From: Sceloporus undulatus
Lineage: Eukaryota; Chordata; Lepidosauria; Squamata; Phrynosomatidae
Reading direction: 5' to 3'
DNA: 64,000 nt
Assembly: GCF_019175285.1 (NCBI RefSeq)
Contig: NC_056524.1
Coordinates: forward strand, 146,544,948 to 146,608,947
Below are positions 25,501 to 37,500 of this stretch, piece after piece. A model generated the notes under the pieces. That model had not been told where the DNA came from. It saw nothing but the letters and a program-made list of their open reading frames with translations, and searched no databases. The translations under genes and the position numbers were made by a program. How positions within the stretch are numbered: position 1 is the stretch's first letter; every line of letters starts with the position of its first letter.

Positions 25501-28500
25501 TTGATTTTTAATGCATAGCCTTTGGCACAGAAGGAGGATTTGAGTGTGTCAACATGTTGTTGCCTGAAGATTTTAATACAGTATAGGCAATTGCCATTTG
25601 AACAAAGATATGTTAGGCACTTAGGGGGGATACAGACCAGCACTTTGTGCTGGCCTGTGGATGGAGTCAGGAGAAAGGATGGAGAAAGGATGGCCTGTGG
25701 ATGGAGAAAAGAGATCTTTTAAAAACAAGTAAGGCGCGTTACAGACCGCTCTCAAGTGGCCGTTCTCCCACCGCTACCATTAGCTGCGGCGGGAAGCCCC
25801 AGCGGCCAGACCACAAGGCTTCTGGCCACAGCAAAAAAGGAGCACCAAAATGGCGCTACTTTTTGGCCCCCGGAAGTGGTGCGCAAGGCGCGCACTTGCG
25901 GTGTCACTTCCACTGCGCCACGTCTGGATGCACAGCATCCACGACGTAAAAATGGCAATGCCCATGTGGATGGGCGCTGCCATTTAGGATGCGCTCCGCG
26001 CGTGTTGGGAACAGGACCGGTTAGGAAGGGGCAACCCTTCCTAACCCTAGCATGCCCCTTCCTAACCCTAGGACGCGCAGAGCGCGTCCTAAATGGCAGT
26101 CTGTAACCCGCCATAGTGTCTTGAAATATGACTTGTAATTTATTTCCTTCTTTAAAAAAGAGGTTTCTCCTGAACCTAAAACAGCCCACTTTGGCCAAAA
26201 CCATTTCAGAATTCTTGCTTATGTTCTCTGGACAGCATGGGAGGGATCATTTTTAGCAAAATTAATTATTAGCAAAAATTTTTTTTTGAAAACACAGGTA
26301 AGTTGTCTTCTCCAGCCCCTGACATTTGCACAACATTGTGTTATCTTAAGGTTGTCTTTGGTTTCTCTTTGTTTTAGAAGGTTTGTGTATATCATGGCGC
26401 CAGAGAAGTTCAGGGTGAAAATCTGACTGCTGCTGTTGATTTTGATTTGGTTTTGAAACTACTGTATAATGAATGTCTTGGCCGTAGATTTCCTTCTTCT
26501 ACCTGCATCCCCGCACTTCATAAGTAAACGAGCAGTGTTTTTCACATATTCCTCGTACATTTGTCTGCCGCTTTCCACCTGCATGTCAAATGTTTCTGAA
26601 TTTTGGCTCTGCTTCCTTGCATGCAGGAAGTAAGGCATATAGGAAGTGCACACAACAGGAGTGCTATGCCATTCACTGCCACCACTGCTACCAGCACTTC
26701 ACCTAAAGTCATCAGTGCCCAGTACAATAGCCCAGCAAGTCTGTACTCCTCAGAAAACATACAGACCTTCAACAATGCAGTGGAGTCCAAATCTATGGGT
26801 GACCTGGAGTCCCATAAGAAGTAAGTGGCTTCCTGTTTTATTATCTTTTTGCTCGACACACAGCAGTGCAAGCACGGGCACTGAGGAATTATTGTCTGTA
26901 TGTGCATGTGGCAGGTATGTTATAATGTTTCTCAAAATTGTCTTTTTCTTTCAGGTTGTTCACTCGGCTGGTGTGATTTGTACACACCAGTTGTTGAAGA
27001 TGGCAAAGTAAAACTAATGATTGTTTCTTTCTTTGTTCACCAGCTACCTGCAAAATTTCAACGTGCTTTCAGTATGACATACGAGCCTTTAAAATTGTCT
27101 CCCCACTCATGCAGGTGCCAGTTGCTTTTATTATGACATAATAAATTGTTTTTATTATTTTGGTTCTCTTGCCAGTGAACATGGTGTTCCATCCTGCAAA
27201 AAGCACACAAATGTCCCATGTTTTTGGCTGTATGGGTTTTTTGTGTCAGATAGCGTTCTTAATGGTCTCGATAGACTACATATATGGGTTCTGTATTTGT
27301 ACAGCATGTCATTCAGAACATTCTAGAAATGAAAAATCATGAAGCACAAATTGCAATCCTGCCCTTCATACACATGACCAGGATGTGGCCCATGTCTTAC
27401 CATTCACTTCCTTCTCATCCACCACAGCAAAGACATGTCAATTTGTGCATTCATACAACCAACCTTCCACCCTTATGGTATTGCACTCATTTTCATACTT
27501 GGCTGGTGTGTTGGCCATTGGAACTCAGTGGGACTTTAGGCATGCATTTTTAATATACATTTCAGCTCTAAAATATTCTGACCAGCGGTGGGAAAATATC
27601 TTTAAAAGTAATTAAACTTATAATTTATTTTTTTAAAAAGATACTTATTGAAATTCTAAAATATAAAGTTAAAACATACAAGAAAGAAAACAACACAGAA
27701 ACATACAAACCGTTAAAAAACAAAATTTAAACAACAAAGTCTACCCCCCATCTCCCATAGATAAAAATACTTTCTGTTTCCCTTGGATTGTTTCTAAACT
27801 AATTATCCTAGATTTCCCTCTGTGTTTTATAATATGAATCGTTAATAAGCTTCTTTAATATTGCCTGCAAGAAACAATGTCTTTTATACCAAACAAATGA
27901 AAAAACTTGACCATCTATACTTCAGTATATAGTACTATACATTTATACCTCAATATATCCACACAATTTGGTAATTTATTAGTTTTCCAGTGTCTAACAA
28001 ATACCACTCTAGCTGCAGTTACCATACAGCTAATTACATTACTATGCTTCATTTTTCTTTTATTTTCTGCATTAACCACATTTAACAAATACAATTCAGG
28101 TTGCAACAGTAATTTAAACACCCAAATCCTCTGTATCCATTTGCTTATTTTAAACCAATATTTCTTAAACTTTTTACAACTCCACAATATATGGAAAACA
28201 TTTTCAGCAGCTATTACTCTCTTTGTACAGTGTTGCCAGTTTATCTGGGGTAATCTACCCTTGTAAAGAGTAAAGATTTTCCTTGAGTGTGTAAGAACAA
28301 GTAAATTTTGATCCCTTAATTCAAATATCTTCCATTGATTCATTTGTATATTGTGTCCCACATTTTTGGCCCAACTAATCACATACTTTTAAACTTATTT
28401 TTCTTCATCTTCAGACTGAATAACTACTTTTACAACTGAATAATAACTTATTCATTTTGCTTATCAATTGTCTATCATCCGTACATAACAATTTTATAGA

Positions 28501-31500
28501 ATCTGACTTCTCATCCTCATATTGCCAGATCCTCATATCCTCTTTCACCCTCTCTCTCAGTTAGTAGTATAATAACTATTGTAATTTGATCCCTTCTTTC
28601 TTCAGTTCTTGGTGGTAATAAAATAAAATAAGTTAACCACTTTCTCTCAGTTAACATTTGCAAAAAAAAAAAAAAAAACTCTTGTAGAGAGTGTCAACCA
28701 GATATTTTGGGCCAGATTCTATCCTTATATCTACCCCAACTCTTAATAAATATCTTCTTATAACATGATTTTCAAACCTTGCATTAATTTTAGCCTTCCC
28801 ATACCATAGGTATCCATGCCATCCCATCTTCAACTCATGACCTTCCAAAGCTAAATCCCTTTTATTTTTGAGTATAATCCATTATTTTAGCCATGTTAAA
28901 CTGCCTTAAAGTAATTTTTAAATTTGTTAACCCTCCTCTCTCTTTGGCATCTATTAATACTTTCCATTTAACCCTTGCTTTTTTCTCTAGCCATACAAAT
29001 TTAGATGAACCCTTCTGTCATTTTGAGAATGGAGTGCTTAAAAAAAATAATTCGGACTGTCTGAAATATATAAATATTTTTGGGCAAGATACTAATTTTG
29101 ATAACAGATACTTTTCCTAACATTGACAAATGCTATCCCAAACCCTTAAACAGTTGATTTCAAATAATTGTTGATTTTTAATGATATTGTTAATGTCAAA
29201 TATCTTATTTTATTTACAGTTTCATAACCAAGTTTTTCTTAGCTAGTTCTTCCTTTTCTAAAGGGGTAGGGAGAACCTCAGGATAAAGACAAAAGGTAAA
29301 AAGAACAAAAAGGGGAATTTATATCCACCTCCTCAATCTTCTCTACCCCTTTTCCACCAACTGCAAAAATGAGAAACATGGGAAAAAAGAACACATATAT
29401 CAAGTAAATGATAAAAGGAAAAAGAAATTTCCAGTCCAAATTACAAGTAAATTAAAACACGGATTATTTTTGAATATTAGTCAGAGAAATCAACAAAAAT
29501 GATTAAAATTAGGTCAACTAAATAAACATTAAATCAACCAAATAAATGCTAAAACTAATTACATAATCAAAGCATGAGGTTTCACTTGTATAATATTCCT
29601 CTTCTGTCACACTCCCATAATGACAAAAACAGCAATCTAAAAAGTCACAGATAAACTATAAAAGGAGTAAAGTTATTCTTCATTAAGTTACAGTCATAAT
29701 GACAATTAATTGCACTTCTATTGTTGGACAAAGAAGTTGATTACAGGAAGCTCCTAGTAGTACAGAATCCATTATGTATATGAATGCAGAGGTGACAGCT
29801 CAGAGAAGCACAGGTAGACAACAGGCTTTATATTTTCACAGTACAGAGAACTGAATCTTGATATTTGAACTCGTAGTGCAGGTTGTTTGTGATAAAATGT
29901 TCCCTTTTCTGGGAATAATTATCTAACTATAGAGGGTCTGGTGGATTTTTCCAGTCCAGGACGTTTTGTTGAGTGTAGCAAAGGCCAAATGGTGCTGCAT
30001 CCCGCCCTTCTCGACACCAGCCCCTGCCTGCATCTGTTTGCCTGTCTACCTCTTACGGTGCCCTCTCACGCAAGTTGCAACCCTTTTCCCTGGGGTAGGA
30101 CTATCTATTAACTTTACTAACAGGAGCTGTCCATAGAATTTTTTGGACCCTGGTCTGGAAATTGTTTCCATTTGTGGGGTCCCGAAAGCCCAAGTTTGCA
30201 GGTTCATAACCCACCTAAGTTTTGTATGGGGAAAAAGTGCTTTGAAGATGAGTGTGTGCTGAAAAAAAAGCTCCTACAGAAGACATCCAGCAGTACTTTG
30301 CCCAGGTGAAGACTATGTTGTTGAACCCTGGCACTTTCTTAACTTCACAGTCCCTTCTGCCCTCCCACTCCTATGGATTTTTTCTTGCCTAGAAATTCTA
30401 AGGGGCAGGGTAAGGTGAGTACAAACCCTAGTGCTTCCCATCCATTATGTTAATCGGCAGTCAGTATGCATCAGTTATATGAATAAAAAATAATCTAAAT
30501 TACATATTTTGTGTTGTAGTAAGATGTATATTTAATTGTATATTGAACTATTGAGTAATGTGCATCCCCTTGCATGTTGAAACATGGTTTAGTGCTGTAG
30601 ATGGTCTAGTGTTGCAGTTTTCCTTAAATAATTTCTTTCTTCCTTTCTTCCCTGTCTTCATGGGAAATCATCATCATCATCATCAACCAATTCTGTCCTT
30701 TTAACTCATTCCTCCTGACTAGCCCTTTATCACCCAGTGGTGGGTTCAAGGCTCCTTTTGCATCTGTGTATAACCCTCTTCAGTCCGCTTCTGCCTCTCC
30801 TTTGCAAAGAAGGCACAGTACCTCATCCATCCCACATCAAATCAGAGTTGGTGTGGAACAACTCAAGGAAGTTGCTCAGATCTGTCCCAGTAGCCCTGTG
30901 GAAGTTGAGGTGCCTGGACTCAAAGTACGACACATACAGTTTAATTCTCCTTTACAGCTCTATTCACAGAAAAACATCCTGGATTCTTTGCAGGGGCAGA
31001 TCTGTTGCATTAGTCCCACTTTCCCCAGGTAACTTTGCCTGTTTAATATGCGATTGACATAAGGCCTGTGCACATTCATTTTCCTCAGCTTTTGTATTAT
31101 CCACTGCACTAGATTTTAAATTGTTGCTTTGTGTTTTTTGCACAATATCTTGACATTATTGTGATAAATCCGCCACTGCAAATTAAGGGCCATGCTGCTT
31201 CTGAAACAATGTGTTGTTCAATGTCTGCTGAATGTCACTGTGCTTTTTAAATTTTATTTTAAGGGCTCACTTCAAACCTTGACACATATGTTCCTAGGAT
31301 CACCTTATTCATCTATTACAAAATCATATGGGAGCAAACAAATATGTAGATAACTGGACATAAAATATATTGAGTAAAGAAAAGAAAAAAGGAGATGTGG
31401 GACTTGGGTGGTGGTGAGGCAGGAAACATGGATGAACATTTGAATGTGCATATCTACCTGTGAAAGAGGTATGCCGAGGGAGGGAGGCAGATGTTATGTT

Positions 31501-34500
31501 GACATTGGCTCTTGGTGCATGAAGCTCGTCTTAGTAGCCTTTGATACTTTTCTTTTTCTGTCATGCATGATACGGCACTGAATTATGCAAGTTGGTCATC
31601 ACTGCTTTTATTCATACAAACTGGAAAGATAATTTTCACTATGTTGAATTTTGAAAATGATTCATTTCCAGTGTGAATGCCCTTGGTATTTGTCATGACT
31701 TTGAATCAACCACACACTTTTTTCTTAGTGTTTAATGGGTTGCATTGTAAAGAACTTTGTCTCTATGAAGATGTAACGACATAGAAATGTAACAGAAAGT
31801 ATTGTGAAGTTTCTAAATCTTGTAAAAAGAAGTCCATCTGCAAGCAAAGTAAGAATTGTGAAAATCCTCTAATAAAGAATTTTTCCATAAAATTTTTCTT
31901 AGTGGGATCCAAAGAATCCTGCTGAGACAGGTTGTTCAGAGGCAAGGGTTTGCTAGTGTGCGTTGAATCATAAGGATCAGTGCTGAATCTGGTGCCATCT
32001 TCAGGCCTAGCTCAATACAGTACCCAGAATGTACTACTTGTGCAGTGCTGGATGGGATTTTGCAACTTGTAAAAACAGCAGTTCCCTCATTACGTACTGC
32101 ATGCAAAAGCCTTTTTCCGTGGAGGCAGGCTAGTATGTTACATGCTAGTGTATTTATATTAGTATCAAATATATACTAGTGTATATCCACTTGAAACAAG
32201 TGCCTAGAAATCCTGTTTTGCTCTTTAGAGTAATTTTCTAGTTGTAATAATCACAGACTGAGGAAAAGCGGTTCTCACTTGTATGTGTTCTTCTGGGATA
32301 ACAAAGCTTTTCACTGTACCTTAAATATTTCAACTAGACATGCTTATTAAACCAGGTACCACTGCCACATCACTCTGTGGGTAGCAGAGATGTTTTCTTT
32401 TGGGGAGATAGTTTATTGCTGGTGCACTCCCTGTATCCTAAGCACATACTTTGAAAATGTTTTACTCTGGACTTGGTCTGTGGATAACCCACAACCTCTC
32501 TCCTAGCCTTGAGCTGTGCAGCAGAGTCTTCACTGGGTATTTCAAGATTTTTTTTCTTTGGAAATCATCCCATCTGTGTACTTTTCTTCTCATCTTTTGC
32601 AGTGCTTAAATCACTTCCTGTGCTATTGTGATGACACGTGTATCATACCTTACCCCAATGCTGTGTGTCTTCAAGTTGTTTCTGACTTAGGGTAATCATG
32701 TGGCGAACCCATCACAGGATTTTCTTTGCAAGATTTACGTGTCCAAGGTCGCCTAGTAGGTTTCCATGGTTGAACAGGGATTCAAACCCTTGTCTCCAGA
32801 GTCAGTCCAGAGCTCAAGCCACTAAACTGCATAGCTCCTGACAAAGTCTTTTCCATGAATGTGGACTAGATTGGTATACAGTGACAGCACCCAAACACAT
32901 TCCCCTTATTACATAATGCCAGTTTACATAACGTCAAAGATCAAGGAATAAAACTGATTCTTTCCTTGATACTAGTTTGAATGTTTTAGCAGAATGGTTG
33001 AAAAGAAAAACAGTATTCTTACTGTATTGGTCAGTCTTCGTTCTTACCCAAATAGTAGCAAATACTTTTCCAGTTGTTCTCCACTGTCTGTCTGCATTCA
33101 AGATGTACAGGAAAGAGAATGATGTGGCTTCTGATGCTCAAAATGTCACTGCACAAGTTCATCCTTTGTACACATTTATGAATGAGTCTTTGTAAGGAGA
33201 ACATGGTGTTGCTGTTTTTCTTTTTTACCATGTTGGTTGGTGCCAAGACAGATAATTTTACTATTGTAAAACACCACTGTTCCATTTAAAAATATGGTGA
33301 GCACCCATGGAGGAGACCAAAACTGTCAAAATTATCCCTTGCCTATTGAAGGCAGCTAAAGGAACACAGCAAGCAGAGGACCCAACAGTGAAAGAGTGAG
33401 CCACAAGAAGGCTGTAACTTTGCAATTCATGACACATCATCTGGGAAATGGCAGTCAAGACCTGCTCCAGGTCAGACGCACCAGTTCTCTTGACCTTTTC
33501 TCATAGGGCTAAAAATATGGAATACCTCTACCACCGACAATACCTGCACACGTATTACAGCCTAAATGTTAAGCACAGTGTGCATCCTGCCAAGAAATAT
33601 TTTGGAAGTTCTGGTTAATTGATTAGTGCTTTCTGCTGTTATAGATCTAGTGTGAATATATATGTAAAGTAGCTAAAAACAGAAAATAACCAGGAAAATC
33701 TTAACTGCTTATTTTAGCTGTGCTACATTTAATCTCACTTCAGTTTAATTGTAATACATTTTACACCACTAGTTACCTTGACTGTGTGTGTTTTCTTCTA
33801 AATTACAGCACAGATTGATACTATGTTCATTGAAGGTTTTTGTCTTAATTTTGTGCAGCTTGGACCAACTTAACCAGCCCGCTACTACGATAAGGATTGA
33901 CAAAGACTCTGAGGTTTATAAGATGCTACAGGAGAACCAAGATTCAAATGAGCCACCCCGACAATCCGCCTCATTCTTGGTGCTACAGGACATTTTAGAA
34001 TCTGAAGAAAAAGGTAAGTGTATTCCTGCATATAAATGAGATCATTAAGAACACACGCTTGCCTGGAAACATAACAAAAGTGACAAGAGGTTATAGCCTT
34101 TGATATGGATGGGCGACCAAACTGCATGTCAGATATCATGAGGTTGCAGTAATCTTCAGGGATATATGCTGAGTCCTGGTGGAAATTCTGCCTGCCCCCT
34201 ATAACAACTGTCTGGCTCAGGAGAAAAATTCCCCTATGTCAACTCCTTTATAAAATCCTGTAGCAGGAGGGCTGCTTTTATCTAGCCCCATATTCTAAGT
34301 CAAGGATGGATAATACAATGCGAGGACAGATTGCATTTTCCTCTTCCCATGGGGCAGATGACATCAGAGGGTATGGCCATGCCCTTGATGGGCTTTGGTT
34401 TGCAATGCTACGTGTTGCTTCTGACTGCCTTGTTAGCTTTTTCCCAGGATAGGTTCAAATCAGACACTCAACACTGCAACCCAGTTCCCAGGATGAGTTC

Positions 34501-37500
34501 AACTCACACATGCAGCATTGAAAACCAAAGCCCCAGGGCCAGGAACATGCTGTTTCTGACTGCCTTGTTAACTCCTTCCCAAGATAGGTTCAAATCAACT
34601 AAGAGGAAGGGGGGAGCAAGCAGGAACATCATGCCTACATTCTTCCTCCTTCCTGGGAGTATGCCAGCTGCCCCTTCTGAGCAGCAGAAGCAGAATGAAT
34701 GTGTTCTTGGTGCCTAGGCCTTCCCGCCCCAGGCTCTATTAGTGCCCCAAGACTGCTTCTCACTCTGGGATGCCTCAATCTCAGGTATATTTTTTAAAAA
34801 ATTAATCTTCATTTTTAATCCATGGATGCTAAAATCCGCAGGGCCCTGTGTAGTTGGAACTAACAACTGGATCTAGGCCAGAGTGTTTTAGGAGTATGAG
34901 TGAAAAGTTTTCCACTTCTTTTCTGCATATTGTCCCTTCCAGAGGGATCATCTTGTTACCACACCTTTACTATAAAATGTGTTATTTGATTACTTGATAC
35001 CTTCTTCTCCCCCCACCCCATCAGTGTAGTGAGGGGTTCTCTCTCATGTCTTCCATGTTCAGCTCTAACAAATAGCATGCCTATGATTGTTCTCAACCGA
35101 TCTTAATCTCTTGCTGATACTCTAGTCTTCTTTACCATAAATTCTCTGAAGATGTTTTTCTTTTCAAAATGTATAGTGTCATACCTTCTTTTCCCAGTTT
35201 CTGACAGGTAGTCTGAAACCTCTATAGGTACTCTTCTCCACCTGCAGTGTTTCTACATATACTCTTTATGGCAGTAAGGTACTCAAGTGCAGTGGCACCA
35301 TGGTTGCTAATATAAAATTATCTTACCACTTCAGCAGCATATCCTTTTTCAGACTCTCCACTAGTCCTTTAATATTTTCTCACTTAACCCTAATCCACTC
35401 TTTTTACATCTGCTCTTGAAGATAACTTGTTTTTAAATTATTATTTCATATATTTCGTCTCTGTTAACTGCCATGTCTATTCCTTACTATTGGTTCCATG
35501 ACCTGAGTAATGGCCCTTTCTGTCAGAAAATGTGAGGGAAGATCATAACCATTCAGAAACGTTCAGCTCTTCTTGATTTCTTCCAGGTCTGTGTAGCAAC
35601 TTCTGAGCACCATCCCTCAGAATCAGAATCAGCACATATAACAGCAATGGCTTGTGACATCTACTGAATGATGCCTGCATCCTCAGGCATTTAACTATGT
35701 ATTGCATGCACATCAATTTTAAGGACCTAGAACATAAATCATATCTTTCTGCTCAGTATCTTAGGTTTTTTGGTAGGTTTGGCCATGATATGTAATATCC
35801 ACAGTGCTGATAATCCTCAGAAAACATGCAGGGGTAACTGTATTGGCCATTTAGTAAATTCAAACAAAAATCCACCAAACAGTGATACCTTTGTTGGCTA
35901 ACTGAAATGCACAAAATTCTTGTTGCAAGCTTTCAAAGCTCCAGTGGTTTCTTCATCAGGCATGATGTTACAAACCAGACAGGAGAAAAATTAGAGATGT
36001 TAGTCAGATGCCTACATTCTGTTGTTTCTGTCCTTAGTTAAGATGGTATGGGGAAGTTCAATAAGGACCCCTCTCTTGCAGTCCAGTCGGTTTCCATTCC
36101 TTTGAGGCCATAGGCCTTTTTGTAGGCAATCTCCCAATTGCTACATGGCCAGAAAGAGGAGGAGCCAGCCTGCAAAATACTCTCCCCATACCATGTTAAC
36201 TAAAGACAGAAACAACAGAATGCAAGCATCTTACTAACATCTCTAATTTTTCTCCTGTTTGGTTTGTAACATCTTGCCTGAAGAAGAAGTCAGTGGAGCT
36301 TTGAAAGCTTGCAACAAGTATATTGTGCATTTTGGTTGGCCATTAAAGGTATCACTGTTTGATGAATATTTGAGTTTCAATCACTATGATTCTATGATTC
36401 TCTTTTTCCTGTATTACCCTAGTACTCTAAAAAAAATTAAACAAAGTATTAAGTGCTGGTATAACTGTGATATTCGTAATACTATCCAGGAGCCCTTCCC
36501 AGTTCTCTCTTATTGATGTGTTTAGTAACACTTAGAATTACCAATCAGTTTAACAGTTCTCTTTAAGTTTTTCCATTCTGCCTCTTATAAAACACAACTA
36601 TCTCTTCTCCCATATGTCCATTCTGAAATATATATCTGTTCTGAAATACGAAGTTGAAGGCTTTCATGGCCGGCATCCATAGTTTTTTGTGGGTTTTTTG
36701 GGTTATGTGGCCATGTTCTAGAAGAGTTTCTTCCTGATGTTTTGCCAGCATCTGTGGTTGGCATCGATGCCAGCCACAGATGCTGGCGAAACATCAGGAA
36801 GAAACTCTTCTAGAACATGGCCACATAGCCCGAAAAACCCACAAAAAAACTATGTTCTGAAATAGTTAAAAATAAATAAATAACAAAAGCTTTTTCTTCA
36901 CTTTTCAAACACATGTATTTTGGACACCTCTCATCATCATTGACAAAGGAGGTTTAATAGATGAAGTATTGGATGATACGGCAATATTTTGCTTACAGTG
37001 GACTGAGTTATAGTTCAGCTTTCATGATCCAGGCATCTTTTCAGATAATAATATATATTTTTATATTTTAAAATATTCACAGGAGACAAGCCTTCTGGAT
37101 TTAGAAGTGTAAAACCTCCAACAACCAAAGTAGCTTCATCCATTGGAAATGCCCAGAAGTTGCCCATTTGTGATAAGTGTGGGTCTGGGATTGTGTAAGT
37201 ACTAGTATATGCACTAACTGTAATTTGCTTAGGGGTATTGAACTTTTTTCATATTGGGGAGAAAATGATTAAGGACTCTTTAACTTAGAAAAGACATGGT
37301 TAAAAAGGGAAGTGATTGAAATGTGCAATTATACATTTATATACTGTACGCCCGTGTCATACGTGGGTGCTTTTTACGCAGCTTCCAGTTTATGCTGGAA
37401 GCCATGCGCCATTCAATGAATGGCGCGTGCGGCACTCACACCGCCATGCTGCCGTGTGCACAAGCCCCATTATCCTCAATGGGACTCAAGCATAGGCAGA

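Noticed and set aside
26900-27140. Possible partner exon for the ALP-like exon
   Set aside because: The open frame after a TTTCAG acceptor at about 26,954 reads without any PDLIM3-like text (no EHKHNIRPKPF) and has no convincing donor in phase.
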